Source: Solibacillus faecavium (GTDB lineage Bacteria; Bacillota; Bacilli; Bacillales_A; Planococcaceae). From it: DNA of 64,000 nucleotides. Location: positions 102,614 through 166,613 of the forward strand of contig NZ_JACSPZ010000008.1 of assembly GCF_014836905.1 (NCBI RefSeq), read 5' to 3'. The position numbers and the translations under genes were made by a program. This document shows, piece by piece, positions 1 to 9,104 of this stretch (the stretch's first letter is position 1; every line of letters starts with the position of its first letter). The notes under the pieces are model-generated. The model was not told the DNA's origin and did no database searches. It was given only the letters and a program-made list of their open reading frames with translations.

Positions 1-69
1 ATTCAACAAATAGAAAGGGAGAATTCTCTGCAAATGTTTAATATTAATGAAGACATGGAACTTACATAA
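1..69 (+). CDS. C-terminal end of an upstream gene (possibly disA)
   Basis: A reading frame is open from the first base of the window and ends at the TAA at 67-69, giving the last 22 residues of a protein (ending NINEDMELT). In Bacillus the gene before yacL is disA, the diadenylate cyclase and DNA integrity scanner. Synteny therefore suggests a DisA C-terminus, but the fragment holds no diagnostic motif. The identity is inference and the frame itself could be fortuitous. Confidence 0.35.
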   Translation: MQQIERENSLQMFNINEDMELT

Positions 70-120
70 ATAGAGTCTTTAATTAATATTTCTATTTTGC
101 TGCGATATTGATGGTTGTGC

Positions 121-150
121 TTCGCATGAACAGGGCATTATATGTATAAT
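121..150 (+). promoter_or_regulatory. Candidate sigma-A promoter for yacL-ispD
   Basis: A perfect -10 box TATAAT lies at 145-150, with TTCGCA (4 of 6 match to TTGACA) 18 bases upstream at 121-126. The -10 is 21 bases before the yacL start codon, so the leader would be very short. The -35 box is weak. Confidence 0.35.
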
Positions 151-171
151 TATTGATGGAGGTGATAGTAA

Positions 172-1257
172 ATGTTAAAAAGAATTATCCAAGTAGCATT
201 TTTATTTATCGGTGGAGCATTAGGTCTCATTTTCTTACCGCCATTATACGAATTTATGAATTTATCATCCAATCCGTGGCTTAATAATCCATACTTTAGT
301 GTTGCGATAGGTGCTGCTTTATTATTTGTTCTATCGTTTGCGTTATCCGATTACTTTGTAAAATTAATTACATGGTTAGAAGAAGTATTATTTAAATTGC
401 CTGCAGCAGATTTGTTGTTTGGGACGCTTGGCTTAATTGTAGGGCTAAGTGTAGCAACATTAGTTGGTGTGGCAATTAATCAAATGAATATACCTGTAAT
501 TACTGCGGTTGTTCCAGCAATCTTATCGATTGTACTAGGATATTTAGGCTTTAGATTAGGCTTTAGTAAGCGTGACGAGCTTATGCAGATTTTTACAGGG
601 AAATCCAACAAAAAGCGTATTAATGAGACATCTGGAAAAGAATTGCAGGAACAGGAGCAAGAGCAATATAAATTGCTTGATACGAGCGTTATTATTGATG
701 GGCGTATAGCGGACATATCCGAGACAGGGTTTGTTGAAGGGATTTTAGTCGTGCCTCAGTTTGTACTAACAGAGCTTCAGCATATTGCAGATTCTTCTGA
801 TACGTTAAAACGTACGCGTGGTCGCAGAGGATTGGATATTCTAAAGCGTCTTCAGGATGAACGGTCATCCAAAGTCCTTATTACTGAAGTAGATTTTGAA
901 GATGTGGCTGAAGTAGATTTAAAGTTGGTCCGTTTAGCTAAAAATATGAGTGCACAAATTTTAACGAATGATTTTAACTTAAATAAAGTTTGCGAATTGC
1001 ACCGTGTAAAAGTATTGAATATTAATGATTTGGCAAATGCGGTCAAGCCTGTCGTTATTCCTGGTGAAGATATGCAAGTAGTTGTGATTAAAGATGGTAA
1101 AGAACACAATCAAGGGGTAGCATATTTAGATGATGGTACGATGATTGTTGTAGAAGGCGGTCGTAGCTATATCGGGCAGGCGATTAGAGTAACGGTAACA
1201 AGTGTATTACAAACATCAGCCGGGCGAATGATTTTCGCGAAGCCAAAAGAAGATTAG
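172..1257 (+). CDS. yacL: YacL-type membrane PIN-TRAM protein
   Basis: This is a 361-residue membrane protein with a cytoplasmic PIN nuclease-like domain and a C-terminal TRAM RNA-binding domain. Four hydrophobic segments are visible at about residues 5-27, 40-60, 80-102 and 108-130. A charged Glu/Gln linker (about 152-165) precedes the PIN domain, which starts at KLLDTSVIIDGR (Asp170) and contains the acidic LTNDFNLN motif. The TRAM domain spans about 293-355. Length matches the Bacillus YacL family (about 366 residues). A GGAGGTGA ribosome binding site sits upstream of the ATG. The gene precedes ispD by 13 bases. PIN domains are often Mg-dependent ribonucleases; the substrate of YacL is not known to me. 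Confidence 0.9.
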   Translation: MLKRIIQVAFLFIGGALGLIFLPPLYEFMNLSSNPWLNNPYFSVAIGAALLFVLSFALSDYFVKLITWLEEVLFKLPAADLLFGTLGLIVGLSVATLVGVAINQMNIPVITAVVPAILSIVLGYLGFRLGFSKRDELMQIFTGKSNKKRINETSGKELQEQEQEQYKLLDTSVIIDGRIADISETGFVEGILVVPQFVLTELQHIADSSDTLKRTRGRRGLDILKRLQDERSSKVLITEVDFEDVAEVDLKLVRLAKNMSAQILTNDFNLNKVCELHRVKVLNINDLANAVKPVVIPGEDMQVVVIKDGKEHNQGVAYLDDGTMIVVEGGRSYIGQAIRVTVTSVLQTSAGRMIFAKPKED

Positions 1258-1270
1258 GAAGTGAAGTATT

Positions 1271-1972
1271 TTGCGGTATGAAGTCGTTTTGCCGGCAGCA
1301 GGTAGTGGGAAGCGTATGGGCGCTGGGCAAAATAAACTATTTTTAAACTTAGCGGATAAACCCATCTTAGTGCATACTCTTCTTGTTTTTGAACAAGATG
1401 CAAACTGCACAGGAATTTGGCTAGCAGTAAAGGATGAGGAACGATTATTTATACAATCGCTCATCGAAAATTATAATATTACAAAAGTAAAAGGGCTACC
1501 TACAGGGGGAGAAGAACGGCAACATTCAGTGCATTCATGTATTAAAGAAATGAAGGCAGTAGAGGTTGTTCTTGTTCATGATGCAGCAAGGCCTTTTATT
1601 ACGATTCCAAAAATTACAGAACTTGCAAAGGTTGCATACGAAAAAGGAGCAGCCATTGCAGGCGTTCGTGCAAAAGATACGATGAAAATTGTGCAGAATG
1701 GACTCATTAAAGAAACAATTGACCGTGAGTCTTTATGGATGGTTCAAACACCGCAAGCATTCCGGTATGATTTATTGGCTGAAGCAGAAGATGTAGCTGA
1801 AAAGGTTGGTTTTTTAGGAACGGATGAAGCGATGCTAGTAGAACGATTAGGGCATGATATTCACATCGTAGAATGCAGCTACGAAAATGTAAAAATGACG
1901 ACTCAGGAAGACTTGATTTTTGGAGAAGCTATTTTAGAAAAACATAACTTTAGAAAGAGCCTTGAAAAGTAA
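1271..1972 (+). CDS. ispD: 2-C-methyl-D-erythritol 4-phosphate cytidylyltransferase
   Basis: IspD joins CTP to methylerythritol 4-phosphate in the non-mevalonate isoprenoid pathway. The CTP-binding N-terminus LPAAGSGKRMGAGQNK (residues 7-22) is present, as are VHDAARPF and TPQAFR. At 233 residues it is the usual length. The start is TTG at 1271, preceded by GGAAGTGAAG; this start gives an N-terminus (MRYEVVLPAAG) collinear with the Bacillus protein. The gene sits 13 bases after yacL and is followed by ispF, which acts two steps later in the pathway. The stop codon lies inside the stem of an intrinsic terminator, so ispF probably also has its own transcription. Confidence 0.95.
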   Translation: MRYEVVLPAAGSGKRMGAGQNKLFLNLADKPILVHTLLVFEQDANCTGIWLAVKDEERLFIQSLIENYNITKVKGLPTGGEERQHSVHSCIKEMKAVEVVLVHDAARPFITIPKITELAKVAYEKGAAIAGVRAKDTMKIVQNGLIKETIDRESLWMVQTPQAFRYDLLAEAEDVAEKVGFLGTDEAMLVERLGHDIHIVECSYENVKMTTQEDLIFGEAILEKHNFRKSLEK

Positions 1973-1993
1973 AAGGTTTTCAAGGCTTTTTTT
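1958..1993 (+). terminator. Intrinsic terminator overlapping the ispD stop codon
   Basis: An 11-base-pair stem, AGCCTTGAAAA with TTTTCAAGGCT, is followed by six T residues. The 5' arm lies in the last ispD codons, so the terminator overlaps coding sequence. Confidence 0.8.
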
Positions 1994-2044
1994 GTAGAAG
2001 TTGATTATACTATGGGTAATGAGATTAGCAGAAAGAAGGTGAAA

Positions 2045-2067
2045 GCTAGTTTACTTTGTAAGCTAGC
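2045..2067 (+). promoter_or_regulatory. Stem-loop between Shine-Dalgarno and ispF start
   Basis: A 10-base-pair stem (GCTAGTTTAC at 2045-2054 with GTAAGCTAGC at 2058-2067, one G-T pair) with a 3-base loop separates the ribosome binding site AAGGTG (2036-2041) from the ATG at 2074. Linear spacing is 32 bases, too long for normal initiation. If the stem forms, the effective spacing is 9 bases. The structure is seen in sequence; the bridging role is inference. Confidence 0.6.
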
Positions 2068-2073
2068 ATTATT

Positions 2074-2550
2074 ATGTTTCGAATAGGACAAGGTTTTGAC
2101 GTTCATGAGTTTGCAGAAGGACGTCCATTAATTTTAGGTGGGATTACAATTCCCCATGAGCGCGGCTTGCTAGGGCATTCAGATGCTGATGTACTTTTGC
2201 ATACCGTGACAGATGCAGCATTAGGGGCAATTGGTGAAGGAGATATAGGTCGACACTTCCCGGATACAGATCCAGAGTGGAAAGATGCCGATTCAGCGAA
2301 GTTACTTGAATACATTTGGAAAAAGGTTGAAGAACGGGGCTACAAATTAGGCAATGTAGATTGCACGATTATGGCTCAGCGTCCAAAAATGGCGCCATAT
2401 ATTGCGCAAATGCAAAACCGTATCGCAGAATTATTAAATGCAGAGCCTTCACAAGTAAATGTAAAAGCAACAACGACCGAAAAATTGGGATTTGTTGGTC
2501 GTGAAGAAGGTATTGCCGCAATGGCAACAATTCTTTTAGTGAAAGCTTAA
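2074..2550 (+). CDS. ispF: 2-C-methyl-D-erythritol 2,4-cyclodiphosphate synthase
   Basis: IspF cyclises CDP-methylerythritol phosphate to the 2,4-cyclodiphosphate in the non-mevalonate isoprenoid pathway; it works as a trimer with a bound zinc. The metal ligands are visible as Asp9 and His11 (GFDVHEF) and His43 (VLLHTVTDA). The LGHSDAD loop, the [10 protein letters not shown] segment and the C-terminal [11 protein letters not shown] motif are also present. At 158 residues it is full length. It follows ispD by about 100 bases, with a terminator and an unusual hairpin-bridged ribosome binding site between them. Confidence 0.97.
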   Translation: MFRIGQGFDVHEFAEGRPLILGGITIPHERGLLGHSDADVLLHTVTDAALGAIGEGDIGRHFPDTDPEWKDADSAKLLEYIWKKVEERGYKLGNVDCTIMAQRPKMAPYIAQMQNRIAELLNAEPSQVNVKATTTEKLGFVGREEGIAAMATILLVKA

Positions 2551-2634
2551 GGCAAAATTAGGTGTGAAAATCAACATATGTTGCTTTAACTTAGTAACTG
2601 ACAGTGGTAGAATGGACAAGGTTTAAAAAGACAC

Positions 2635-2662
2635 TTATTGTGAAAGTATAGTGCAATATAAT
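2635..2662 (+). promoter_or_regulatory. Possible gltX promoter
   Basis: A perfect TATAAT (2657-2662) is preceded 16 bases upstream by TTATTG, a weak -35. It lies about 86 bases before the gltX start. The intervening leader contains a short hairpin (AGCGT/ACGCT) just before the ribosome binding site. Confidence 0.35.
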
Positions 2663-2748
2663 GTTCTTTCTTACACATATAAAAAAATGTATACTTTTTA
2701 TATTAAAAATGGTCGAGCGTATTAACGCTAAAATTAGGAGGCAATATT

Positions 2749-4209
2749 ATGACGAAAACAGTTCGAGTTCGTTATGCACCATCGCCAACAGGATTTTTAC
2801 ATATCGGTGGCGCACGTACAGCTTTATTTAACTATTTATATGCAAAACATCATAACGGAACTTTTGTAGTACGTATTGAAGATACAGATATCGAGCGTAA
2901 TGTAGAGGGTGGAGAAGCTTCTCAACTTGATAACTTACGTTGGTTAGGTATTGTACCAGATGAGTCAGTGGATATTGGGGGGCCGTATGCACCGTATCGC
3001 CAAATGGAGCGCCTGGATATTTATAAAGAGCATGCAGAAAAGATGTTGGAATCAGGTCAAGCATATAAATGTTTCTGTACATCAGAAGAGCTAGAAGCAG
3101 AGCGTGACGCTCAAAAAGCGAAGGGTATTGCTGCTCCAATGTACGGAGGGAAATGCCGTCACTTAACATCAGAAGAAGTTGCTGCAAAAGAAGCAGCGGG
3201 CGAGCAATATACAATCCGTATGCGTGTACCAGCAGATGTGACATATAACTTCAATGATTTAGTTCGTGGTGAAGTATCGTTTGAATCAAAGGATGTTGGT
3301 GACTGGGTGCTTGTGAAAGCAAATGGAATTCCAACATACAACTATGCTGTTGTATTAGATGATCACTTTATGGAAATTACGCATGTATTCCGAGGAGAAG
3401 AGCATTTATCGAATACACCAAAACAAATGATGATCTTTGATGCCTTCGGATGGGAATATCCACAATATGGCCATATGACATTAATCGTAAATGAAGAGCG
3501 CAAAAAATTATCAAAGCGTGATGAATCAATTATTCAATTCGTTACGCAATATAAAGAGCTTGGTTATTTACCGGAAGCAATGTTTAATTTCTTTGCCTTA
3601 CTAGGCTGGTCTCCGGAAGGGGAAGAGGAAATCTTTTCTCATGATGAACTTGTTAAGCTTTTTGATGAAAAACGTTTATCAAAATCACCATCAATGTTTG
3701 ATAAAACAAAACTTACATGGATGAACAACCAATATATTAAAAAAATGTCTCGTGAAGAAGTTGTTGCACTAGCATTGCCACACTTACAAAAAGCAGGCTT
3801 ACTACCAGAAGAGTTATCAGAAGAGCAGCATGTATGGGCTTCTGATTTAATCGCACTTTACCATGAGCAAATGAGCTTCGGGGCTGAAATCGTAGAATTA
3901 TCGAGCCTATTTTTCACAGAAGAAATTGCATATGATGAAGAAGCAAACGAGGTATTAGCAGGTGAGACAGTGCCAGCTGTTATGGCTGCATTTAAAACTC
4001 AGTTAGAAACTTTAGAATCCTTTGATGCAGACTCAATTAAAGCGGCTATTAAAGCCGTGCAAAAAGAAACAGGGGTAAAAGGTAAAAACCTATTCATGCC
4101 GATTCGAGTTGTGACGACTGGTCAAACACATGGACCGGAATTACCGAACGCCATTTCCTTAATCGGCAAGGAAAAAACAATCGCCCGTGTCGGGAAGTTT
4201 GCTGAATAG
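2749..4209 (+). CDS. gltX: Glutamate--tRNA ligase
   Basis: This class I aminoacyl-tRNA synthetase charges tRNA-Glu. In Bacilli it also charges tRNA-Gln, which the GatCAB amidotransferase then corrects. The HIGH-like motif is HIGG (residues 18-21) and the KMSKS-like motif is KLSKR (about residue 250). The Cys-containing insertion CFCTSEE...GGKCRH resembles the zinc-binding part of the family. Length (486) matches Bacillus GltX (483). AGGAGG lies 8 bases before the ATG. In B. subtilis gltX is followed by cysE and cysS; here only the T-box and cysS follow. Confidence 0.97.
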   Translation: MTKTVRVRYAPSPTGFLHIGGARTALFNYLYAKHHNGTFVVRIEDTDIERNVEGGEASQLDNLRWLGIVPDESVDIGGPYAPYRQMERLDIYKEHAEKMLESGQAYKCFCTSEELEAERDAQKAKGIAAPMYGGKCRHLTSEEVAAKEAAGEQYTIRMRVPADVTYNFNDLVRGEVSFESKDVGDWVLVKANGIPTYNYAVVLDDHFMEITHVFRGEEHLSNTPKQMMIFDAFGWEYPQYGHMTLIVNEERKKLSKRDESIIQFVTQYKELGYLPEAMFNFFALLGWSPEGEEEIFSHDELVKLFDEKRLSKSPSMFDKTKLTWMNNQYIKKMSREEVVALALPHLQKAGLLPEELSEEQHVWASDLIALYHEQMSFGAEIVELSSLFFTEEIAYDEEANEVLAGETVPAVMAAFKTQLETLESFDADSIKAAIKAVQKETGVKGKNLFMPIRVVTTGQTHGPELPNAISLIGKEKTIARVGKFAE

Positions 4210-4232
4210 TTATCTAAGAGTAATATTAATGA

Positions 4233-4260
4233 TTGATTTTTCAGAAAATAAATGTAAAAT
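4233..4260 (+). promoter_or_regulatory. Candidate promoter for the cysS T-box transcript
   Basis: TTGATT (4233-4238), a 16-base spacer and TAAAAT (4255-4260) lie just upstream of the T-box leader. Spacing is slightly short and the -10 has one mismatch. Confidence 0.45.
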
Positions 4261-4284
4261 GAATGTAAATTGTATATAAAGTTA

Positions 4285-4534
4285 GCACGTTGAGAAGGAG
4301 AAGTACGCGGCGCATACCTTATTAGAGAGGATCATCACCGGCTGAAAGTGATCTAGGTCTAGGCAAAGCTGAAATGCACCTTCGAGTATTTAACTGAAAT
4401 TATAGTAAGTTAAGTCGATTTGTCCCCGTTAAAGGACTTTCAAGCGGAAAAAGTATTCGTATTTTTTCAACCAGAGTGGAACCGCGCGTATAGCGTCTCT
4501 GTCACCTTTAACTAGGTGATGGAGACGCTTTTTT
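4285..4534 (+). promoter_or_regulatory. Cysteine-specific T-box riboswitch
   Basis: This leader senses uncharged tRNA-Cys and controls read-through into cysS. The conserved T-box sequence AGAGTGGAACCGCGC is at 4473-4487. The early AGTA element of stem I lies near 4300. The specifier codon is best read as TGC at 4375-4377 (context GAAATGCACC), which matches cysteine. The terminator at 4492-4534 ends the leader. The same leader precedes cysE-cysS in B. subtilis; here it controls cysS alone. Confidence 0.92.
4492..4534 (+). terminator. T-box terminator
   Basis: The arm starting AGCGTCTC pairs with the arm ending GAGACGCT around an inner stem (TCACCT/AGGTGA). Six T residues follow. The competing antiterminator would use the adjacent T-box sequence. 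Confidence 0.85.
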
Positions 4535-4593
4535 GTAGAAATAAAAAGTGAATATTTAATTAAAAAAGAATGTATATAAAAAGGAGCGGCAAA

Positions 4594-5997
4594 ATGAGTA
4601 TTCAAATCTTCAATTCGTTAACGAGACAAAAAGAGCCCTTTATTCCATTAGAGGATGGCAAAGTGAAAATGTATGTATGTGGTCCTACAGTATACAATTA
4701 CATTCATATCGGAAATTCACGTCCAGTCATCGTATATGATACGGTACGACGCTATTTCCAGTATGCCGGCTATGAAGTGAAATTCGTATCGAATTTTACC
4801 GATGTTGATGACAAAATTATTAAAGCTGCCAATGAGCTGGGAGAAGAAACATCGGCGTTAACAGACCGCTTCATTGCTGCATATTTTGAAGACATTACTG
4901 CATTGGGTTGCCAAAAAGCGGATGCCCATCCACGTGTAACAGAGCATATGCACGATATTATTGAATTTATTAAAGTGCTAATTGATAAGGGTTATGCATA
5001 TGAATCTCAAGGCGATGTTTATTATCGTACACGTAAATTCGATGGCTATGGAAAGTTAAGCCACCAATCGATCGATGATTTAAAAGTAGGCGCTCGCATT
5101 GAAGCAGGTGAAAAGAAAGAAGACCCGTTAGATTTTGCCTTATGGAAAGCAGCCAAAGTAGGGGAAATTAAATGGGACTCTCCGTGGGGAGAAGGACGCC
5201 CAGGTTGGCATATTGAATGCTCTGTTATGGCACGTGAGCATTTAGGTGATACAATCGATATTCACGCAGGAGGTCAGGATTTAACATTCCCTCACCACGA
5301 AAATGAAATTGCGCAATCAGAAGCGCATAACGATAAAACATTTGCACGTTATTGGATGCATAATGGCTATATTAATATTGATAATGAAAAAATGTCAAAA
5401 TCCCTCGGTAACTTTATATTAGTGCATGATATTCGTCAGCAAATCGATCCGCAAGTACTGCGTTTCTTTATGTTGTCTGTTCATTATCGTCACCCAATCA
5501 ACTTCGCGCAAGATTTAGTGGAAGCGGCGAAAAACGGATTGGATCGTATTCGTACCTCTTATGCAAATGCTGAGCACCGTTTGGCATTATCGGCAAGCTT
5601 AGGGGATGACAGCGAACAATGGCTTGAGAAAGTTAATCAAGTGAAAGTTGATTTTGAAAATGCAATGAATGATGACTTCAACACAGCAAATGCGATTTCG
5701 GCATTGTTTGAACTATCACATATTGCCAATGTTTATTTAAAAGAAACTAATACTGATAAAGCTGTGTTGCAAGCGATATTAAATATGTTTGATGCAATTG
5801 GAGAAGTATTGGGAATTAAAGTGAAAATTGAAGCTGGTTTATTGGACGAAGAGATAGAGGCATTGATTGAAGAGCGTAACCAAGCTCGTAAAAACAGAGA
5901 TTTTGCACGGTCAGATGAAATTCGTGACCAATTGTTAAGTATGGATATTGTGCTGGAAGATACTCGTCAAGGAACACGCTGGAAACGAGGACAATAG
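4594..5997 (+). CDS. cysS: Cysteine--tRNA ligase
   Basis: CysS charges tRNA-Cys. The HIGH motif is HIGN (residues 38-41) after the zinc ligand Cys29 (MYVCGPT). Other zinc ligands are the Cys of IECSVM and the His/Glu of [15 protein letters not shown] is intact as EKMSKSLGN. The frame is open from 4570, but I chose the ATG at 4594. It has AAGGAG 8 bases upstream and gives [12 protein letters not shown], collinear with Bacillus CysS; the product is 467 residues. The gene abuts mrnC directly (TAG then ATG) and is controlled by the T-box upstream. Confidence 0.96.
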   Translation: MSIQIFNSLTRQKEPFIPLEDGKVKMYVCGPTVYNYIHIGNSRPVIVYDTVRRYFQYAGYEVKFVSNFTDVDDKIIKAANELGEETSALTDRFIAAYFEDITALGCQKADAHPRVTEHMHDIIEFIKVLIDKGYAYESQGDVYYRTRKFDGYGKLSHQSIDDLKVGARIEAGEKKEDPLDFALWKAAKVGEIKWDSPWGEGRPGWHIECSVMAREHLGDTIDIHAGGQDLTFPHHENEIAQSEAHNDKTFARYWMHNGYINIDNEKMSKSLGNFILVHDIRQQIDPQVLRFFMLSVHYRHPINFAQDLVEAAKNGLDRIRTSYANAEHRLALSASLGDDSEQWLEKVNQVKVDFENAMNDDFNTANAISALFELSHIANVYLKETNTDKAVLQAILNMFDAIGEVLGIKVKIEAGLLDEEIEALIEERNQARKNRDFARSDEIRDQLLSMDIVLEDTRQGTRWKRGQ

Positions 5998-6411
5998 ATG
6001 CAAAACTTAACACCGCATGATGTCATACAGTTAAATGCACTGGCGCTCGCCTATATGGGGGACGCCGTGCTTGAACAAAGAATTCGAGAATATTTAATTT
6101 TATCTGGTCGCGCAAAGCCAAATACATTGCATAAAGAAGCGACAAAATATGTTTCGGCCAAATCTCAGTCAAACATCGTACATCGCATGATTGACGAAAA
6201 CTATTTGACAGATGAAGAACAAGCCGTTTTCCGTAGAGGGCGCAATGCCAAATCAGGCTCTGTCCCTAAAAATACAGATGTTCGCACATATCGAAATAGT
6301 TCGGGCTTTGAGGCTGTTTTAGGCTATTTATTTTTAAGCAAAGAACATGACCGGGCAAATGAAATTATAGATTACGCAATAGAAATCGTAGAACATTCAA
6401 AAGGAGAGTAA
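5998..6411 (+). CDS. mrnC: Mini-ribonuclease III
   Basis: Mini-III is an RNase III-like dimer without a double-stranded RNA-binding domain; in B. subtilis it matures 23S rRNA ends. The signature [18 protein letters not shown] (residues 14-31), with its catalytic acidic residues, and the [17 protein letters not shown] segment are clear. Length is 137 against about 143 in Bacillus. The ATG follows the cysS stop codon immediately, so translation is probably coupled. rlmB, also a 23S rRNA enzyme, starts two bases after its stop. Confidence 0.95.
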   Translation: MQNLTPHDVIQLNALALAYMGDAVLEQRIREYLILSGRAKPNTLHKEATKYVSAKSQSNIVHRMIDENYLTDEEQAVFRRGRNAKSGSVPKNTDVRTYRNSSGFEAVLGYLFLSKEHDRANEIIDYAIEIVEHSKGE

Positions 6412-6413
6412 CT

Positions 6414-7277
6414 ATGGCAGAAAAAAGACAGCAAGGTCGTAAGCCGCGCGATGCTAAAGGTCGCGACAAAAAGGCGGATACCTTTAAAGCTCACGATAAA
6501 AAACAGCAGGAAAAACCTCAGGCTGCCCAAGAGGAAGTAACCGGAGAAATGATTGCCGGGAAAAATCCGGTATTAGAAGCGCTACGTGCAGGTCGTGAAA
6601 TCAACAAATTATGGATCGCTGAAGGTGTTAAGAAAACAGGTGTACAGGAATTAATGGACTTAGCGAAAGAGCAAGGTGTGTTAGTTCAATTTGTACCAAA
6701 GCAAAAAGTAGATAAACTAGCAGAAAACCATCAGGGAATTGTTGCATCTGTTGCAGCATATGACTACGCAGAGCTAGATGACTTATTTGAAGTGGCAAAA
6801 GTAAAAAATGAAGATCCGTTTTTCCTTATTTTAGATGAGCTAGAGGACCCTCATAACTTAGGTTCAATTATGCGAACGGCAGATGCAATCGGTGTACATG
6901 GTATCATTATACCGAAGCGTCGTGCGGTAGGTTTAACGGCAGTTGTTGCAAAAGCTTCAACGGGCGCTATCGAGCATGTACCAGTTGTGCGTGTAACGAA
7001 TTTAGCCCAAACAGTGGACGAGTTAAAAGACCGTGGCGTTTGGATAGCGGGAACAGATGCTAAAGGTTCGGCCGATTATCGTAAAATGGATGCAACATTA
7101 CCGCTTGCATTAATTATTGGTAGTGAAGGTAAAGGAATGAGCCGTCTTTTAAAAGATAAATGTGATTTCTTATATCACTTACCAATGGTTGGTCATGTTA
7201 CATCATTGAACGCTTCCGTAGCAGCAGCACTGCTTATGTATGAAGTGTACCGTAAACGACAAGAAGCTAACGGATGA
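6414..7277 (+). CDS. rlmB: 23S rRNA 2'-O-methyltransferase, SpoU family (RlmB-like)
   Basis: This SPOUT-fold methyltransferase belongs to the TrmH/SpoU group and is expected to methylate a ribose in 23S rRNA (G2251 for E. coli RlmB). A lysine- and glutamine-rich tail (residues 1-42) precedes the substrate-binding domain ([12 protein letters not shown] onward). The catalytic domain shows motif 1 ([16 protein letters not shown]), motif 2 ([10 protein letters not shown]) and motif 3 ([16 protein letters not shown]). Its stop codon is five bases before rae1. The exact target nucleotide is inferred from the family. Confidence 0.92.
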   Translation: MAEKRQQGRKPRDAKGRDKKADTFKAHDKKQQEKPQAAQEEVTGEMIAGKNPVLEALRAGREINKLWIAEGVKKTGVQELMDLAKEQGVLVQFVPKQKVDKLAENHQGIVASVAAYDYAELDDLFEVAKVKNEDPFFLILDELEDPHNLGSIMRTADAIGVHGIIIPKRRAVGLTAVVAKASTGAIEHVPVVRVTNLAQTVDELKDRGVWIAGTDAKGSADYRKMDATLPLALIIGSEGKGMSRLLKDKCDFLYHLPMVGHVTSLNASVAAALLMYEVYRKRQEANG

Positions 7278-7281
7278 GGTT

Positions 7282-7794
7282 ATGCAAAACATTTTGCTAG
7301 TAGACGGCTATAACATGATAGGTGCATGGAGTGAGCTGCGTCCATTACGCGAACCCCACTTTGAAGATGCGCGCGATCGCTTGATTGAAAGAATGGCTGA
7401 ATATAAAGCGCATACAGGGTGGCGTGTGATTGTTGTGTTTGATGCACACCTTGTACCGGGCACAGAGCAACTCTATATTCAGCATGCTGTGGAAGTAATC
7501 TACACGCGTAAAAACGAAACAGCAGATGAGCGTATTGAAAAGTTATCGACCGAGTTGAAAGGGCGCAAAATTCAAATCCATGTGGCAACTTCCGATATGA
7601 CAGAGCAAAATGTCGTATTCGGTCACGGTGCTTTAAGGAAGTCCGCACGTGAGCTTGAAATTGAGATGCAAATTATTCAGTCGAAAATTTCCTCTAAAGT
7701 AAAAGAATCGACTGACGAAAAGCCGGCCTCAAGAATTAAATTATCGAAAGAAGTAGAACTACAATTTGAAAAATGGAGACGAGGGATTAAGTAA
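7282..7794 (+). CDS. rae1: Ribosome-associated A-site endoribonuclease Rae1 (YacP)
   Basis: YacP/Rae1 is a PIN-like NYN-domain endonuclease that cleaves mRNA in the ribosomal A site in B. subtilis. The N-terminus carries the nucleotide-binding motif LLVDGYNMIGAW, with acidic residues later in VVFDAH and ETADERIEKL; ATSD and GALRKSARE are also conserved. The frame is open from 7240, inside rlmB. The ATG at 7282 gives exactly 170 residues, the family length, with MQNILLVDGYN as start. It lies between rRNA-processing genes and sigH, as in Bacillus. Confidence 0.93.
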   Translation: MQNILLVDGYNMIGAWSELRPLREPHFEDARDRLIERMAEYKAHTGWRVIVVFDAHLVPGTEQLYIQHAVEVIYTRKNETADERIEKLSTELKGRKIQIHVATSDMTEQNVVFGHGALRKSARELEIEMQIIQSKISSKVKESTDEKPASRIKLSKEVELQFEKWRRGIK

Positions 7795-7798
7795 TAGT

Positions 7799-7827
7799 TT
7801 GCCCGCAATTTCCAATTAAGTTATACT
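7799..7827 (+). promoter_or_regulatory. Candidate sigH promoter
   Basis: TTGCCC (7799-7804), a 17-base spacer and TATACT (7822-7827) lie about 38 bases before the sigH start. In B. subtilis sigH transcription is AbrB-controlled; I did not identify an AbrB site. Confidence 0.5.
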
Positions 7828-7864
7828 ATTCCTAATAATTCTAGCGTAGCTGAGGTGATTTTCG

Positions 7865-8512
7865 TTGCTTAAAAGTGAGAAGTTACAAATGGTACTGCAT
7901 TTAGAACGTTTGACAGATGAAGGGCTTGTAGAGCAGGTGCATCTAGGCAATACAGATGCGTTAGATTTTTTGATTTCGAAATACCGGCTTTTCGTTAAAG
8001 CAAAAGCACGGTCATATTTTTTGGTGGGTGCCGATAAAGAAGATATTATCCAAGAGGGTATGATTGGCTTATATAAGGCCATCCGAGATTTTAGAGAGGA
8101 TAAGCTTGCTTCGTTCCGTGCATTTGCCGAGTTGTGCATAACAAGGCAAATTATTACAGCGATTAAAACGGCTACACGCCAAAAGCATATCCCTTTAAAT
8201 TCTTATGTGTCCTTAGATAAGCCGATTTATGATGAAGAATCAGAGCGGACATTAATGGATATAATTACGAGTCCACTTTCTGATGATCCAGAGTATTTGA
8301 TGATTAACCGTGAGGACTATGTTTATCTAGAACAAAAGATGGGCGAGGTATTAAGCGAGCTTGAGCAGCAAGTGTTGGCTCGTTATTTAGAGGGCCAATC
8401 CTATAATGAAATTTCTGAAGAATTAAACCGCCATGTTAAATCTATAGATAATGCCCTGCAACGGGTAAAGCGTAAATTAGAGCGGCATCTTGAACTAAAA
8501 GAAATAACTTAA
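7865..8512 (+). CDS. sigH: RNA polymerase sigma factor SigH
   Basis: SigH is the alternative sigma factor for the transition to stationary phase and early sporulation, feeding expression of spo0A and spo0F. Region 2 (AKARSYFLVGADKEDIIQEG, the core-binding and -10-recognition part) and region 4 (QSYNEISEELNRHVKSIDNA) are nearly identical to the Bacillus protein. Length is 215 residues. The start is TTG at 7865, preceded by GAGGTGAT at a suitable distance. No ATG near the conserved N-terminus fits as well. Its presence supports an endospore-forming host. Confidence 0.96.
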   Translation: MLKSEKLQMVLHLERLTDEGLVEQVHLGNTDALDFLISKYRLFVKAKARSYFLVGADKEDIIQEGMIGLYKAIRDFREDKLASFRAFAELCITRQIITAIKTATRQKHIPLNSYVSLDKPIYDEESERTLMDIITSPLSDDPEYLMINREDYVYLEQKMGEVLSELEQQVLARYLEGQSYNEISEELNRHVKSIDNALQRVKRKLERHLELKEIT

Positions 8513-8528
8513 ACACTGACAGCCTTTA

Positions 8529-8557
8529 TTGACAGTGGGAAATTTAGGTGTTAGTCT
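8529..8557 (+). promoter_or_regulatory. Candidate promoter for rpmGB-secE-nusG
   Basis: A perfect -35 TTGACA (8529-8534) with a 17-base spacer leads to TAGTCT (8552-8557), a weak -10. It lies in the gap between sigH and rpmGB, 33 bases before the rpmGB start. Confidence 0.5.
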
Positions 8558-8589
8558 TTAAAGGACAAACTGCCGAAAAGGTGATATAA

Positions 8590-8736
8590 ATGGCAAAGAA
8601 AGTCGTTTTAAGCTGTGAAAAATGTGGTTCAAGAAACTACAGCGTTCCTAAAAAAGATGGAGCGACTGAGCGCTTAGAATTAAAGAAATTTTGCTCGCAT
8701 TGCAACGAGCATACAACGCATAAACAAACGTTATAA
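8590..8736 (+). CDS. rpmGB: 50S ribosomal protein L33 (zinc-binding type)
   Basis: This 48-residue protein of the large subunit has two CxxC pairs (CEKC at 9-12 and CSHC at 35-38), so it is the zinc-ribbon form of L33. An AAGGTGATATAA ribosome binding site precedes the ATG. The gene sits before secE and nusG, the order seen in B. subtilis for rpmGB. Bacilli carry additional L33 paralogues elsewhere, some without cysteines that replace this one under zinc limitation; none is in this window. Confidence 0.95.
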   Translation: MAKKVVLSCEKCGSRNYSVPKKDGATERLELKKFCSHCNEHTTHKQTL

Positions 8737-8776
8737 ATAAAAAATAGATTAATTCGTTGTTCGGGGGTTAGCCAAA

Positions 8777-8962
8777 ATGAGTAAGGTAACAAACTTTTTT
8801 CAAGAAGTCGGCTCGGAAATGCGTAAAACAAGTTGGCCAAAAAGCAAAGAGTTAACGAAATATACGGTAGTAGTAATTTCAACAGTTATCGTTATGGCGT
8901 TATTCTTTACGGTTACAGATTTAGGAATCTCAGAATTATTCCGTTGGTTCTTGTCTCTATAA
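8777..8962 (+). CDS. secE: Preprotein translocase subunit SecE
   Basis: SecE is the small essential clamp subunit of the SecYEG protein-conducting channel in the membrane. The 61-residue protein has the amphipathic cytoplasmic helix with the conserved FFQEVGSEMRKTSWPKSKEL stretch, followed by one transmembrane helix (about residues 29-52). This short single-span form is typical of Gram-positive bacteria. GGGGG about 9 bases upstream acts as ribosome binding site. It lies between rpmGB and nusG; secY is in the spc cluster at 44.7 kb. Confidence 0.95.
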   Translation: MSKVTNFFQEVGSEMRKTSWPKSKELTKYTVVVISTVIVMALFFTVTDLGISELFRWFLSL

Positions 8963-8989
8963 GCTATATCATGTTAATATTTCGAAATA

Positions 8990-9017
8990 GCCCGTCAATT
9001 TCAAATAACGGGTTTTT
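8990..9017 (+). terminator. Terminator-like hairpin after secE
   Basis: A short stem, CCCGT with ACGGG (extended by one A-T pair), is followed by six T residues. It separates secE from nusG and may only partly terminate, since nusG is usually cotranscribed. Confidence 0.6.
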
Positions 9018-9104
9018 TCATTTGTTAAAAAATGTTTTATAGTTAATAAATAGATTATTGAAGTTTTGTGATCGGGGAAATATATACCCTAACACATTAA
9101 AGTA

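Noticed and set aside
2828..3244. 138-codon minus-strand frame inside gltX
   Set aside because: Shadow of a strongly conserved gene; no family similarity and no initiation signals.
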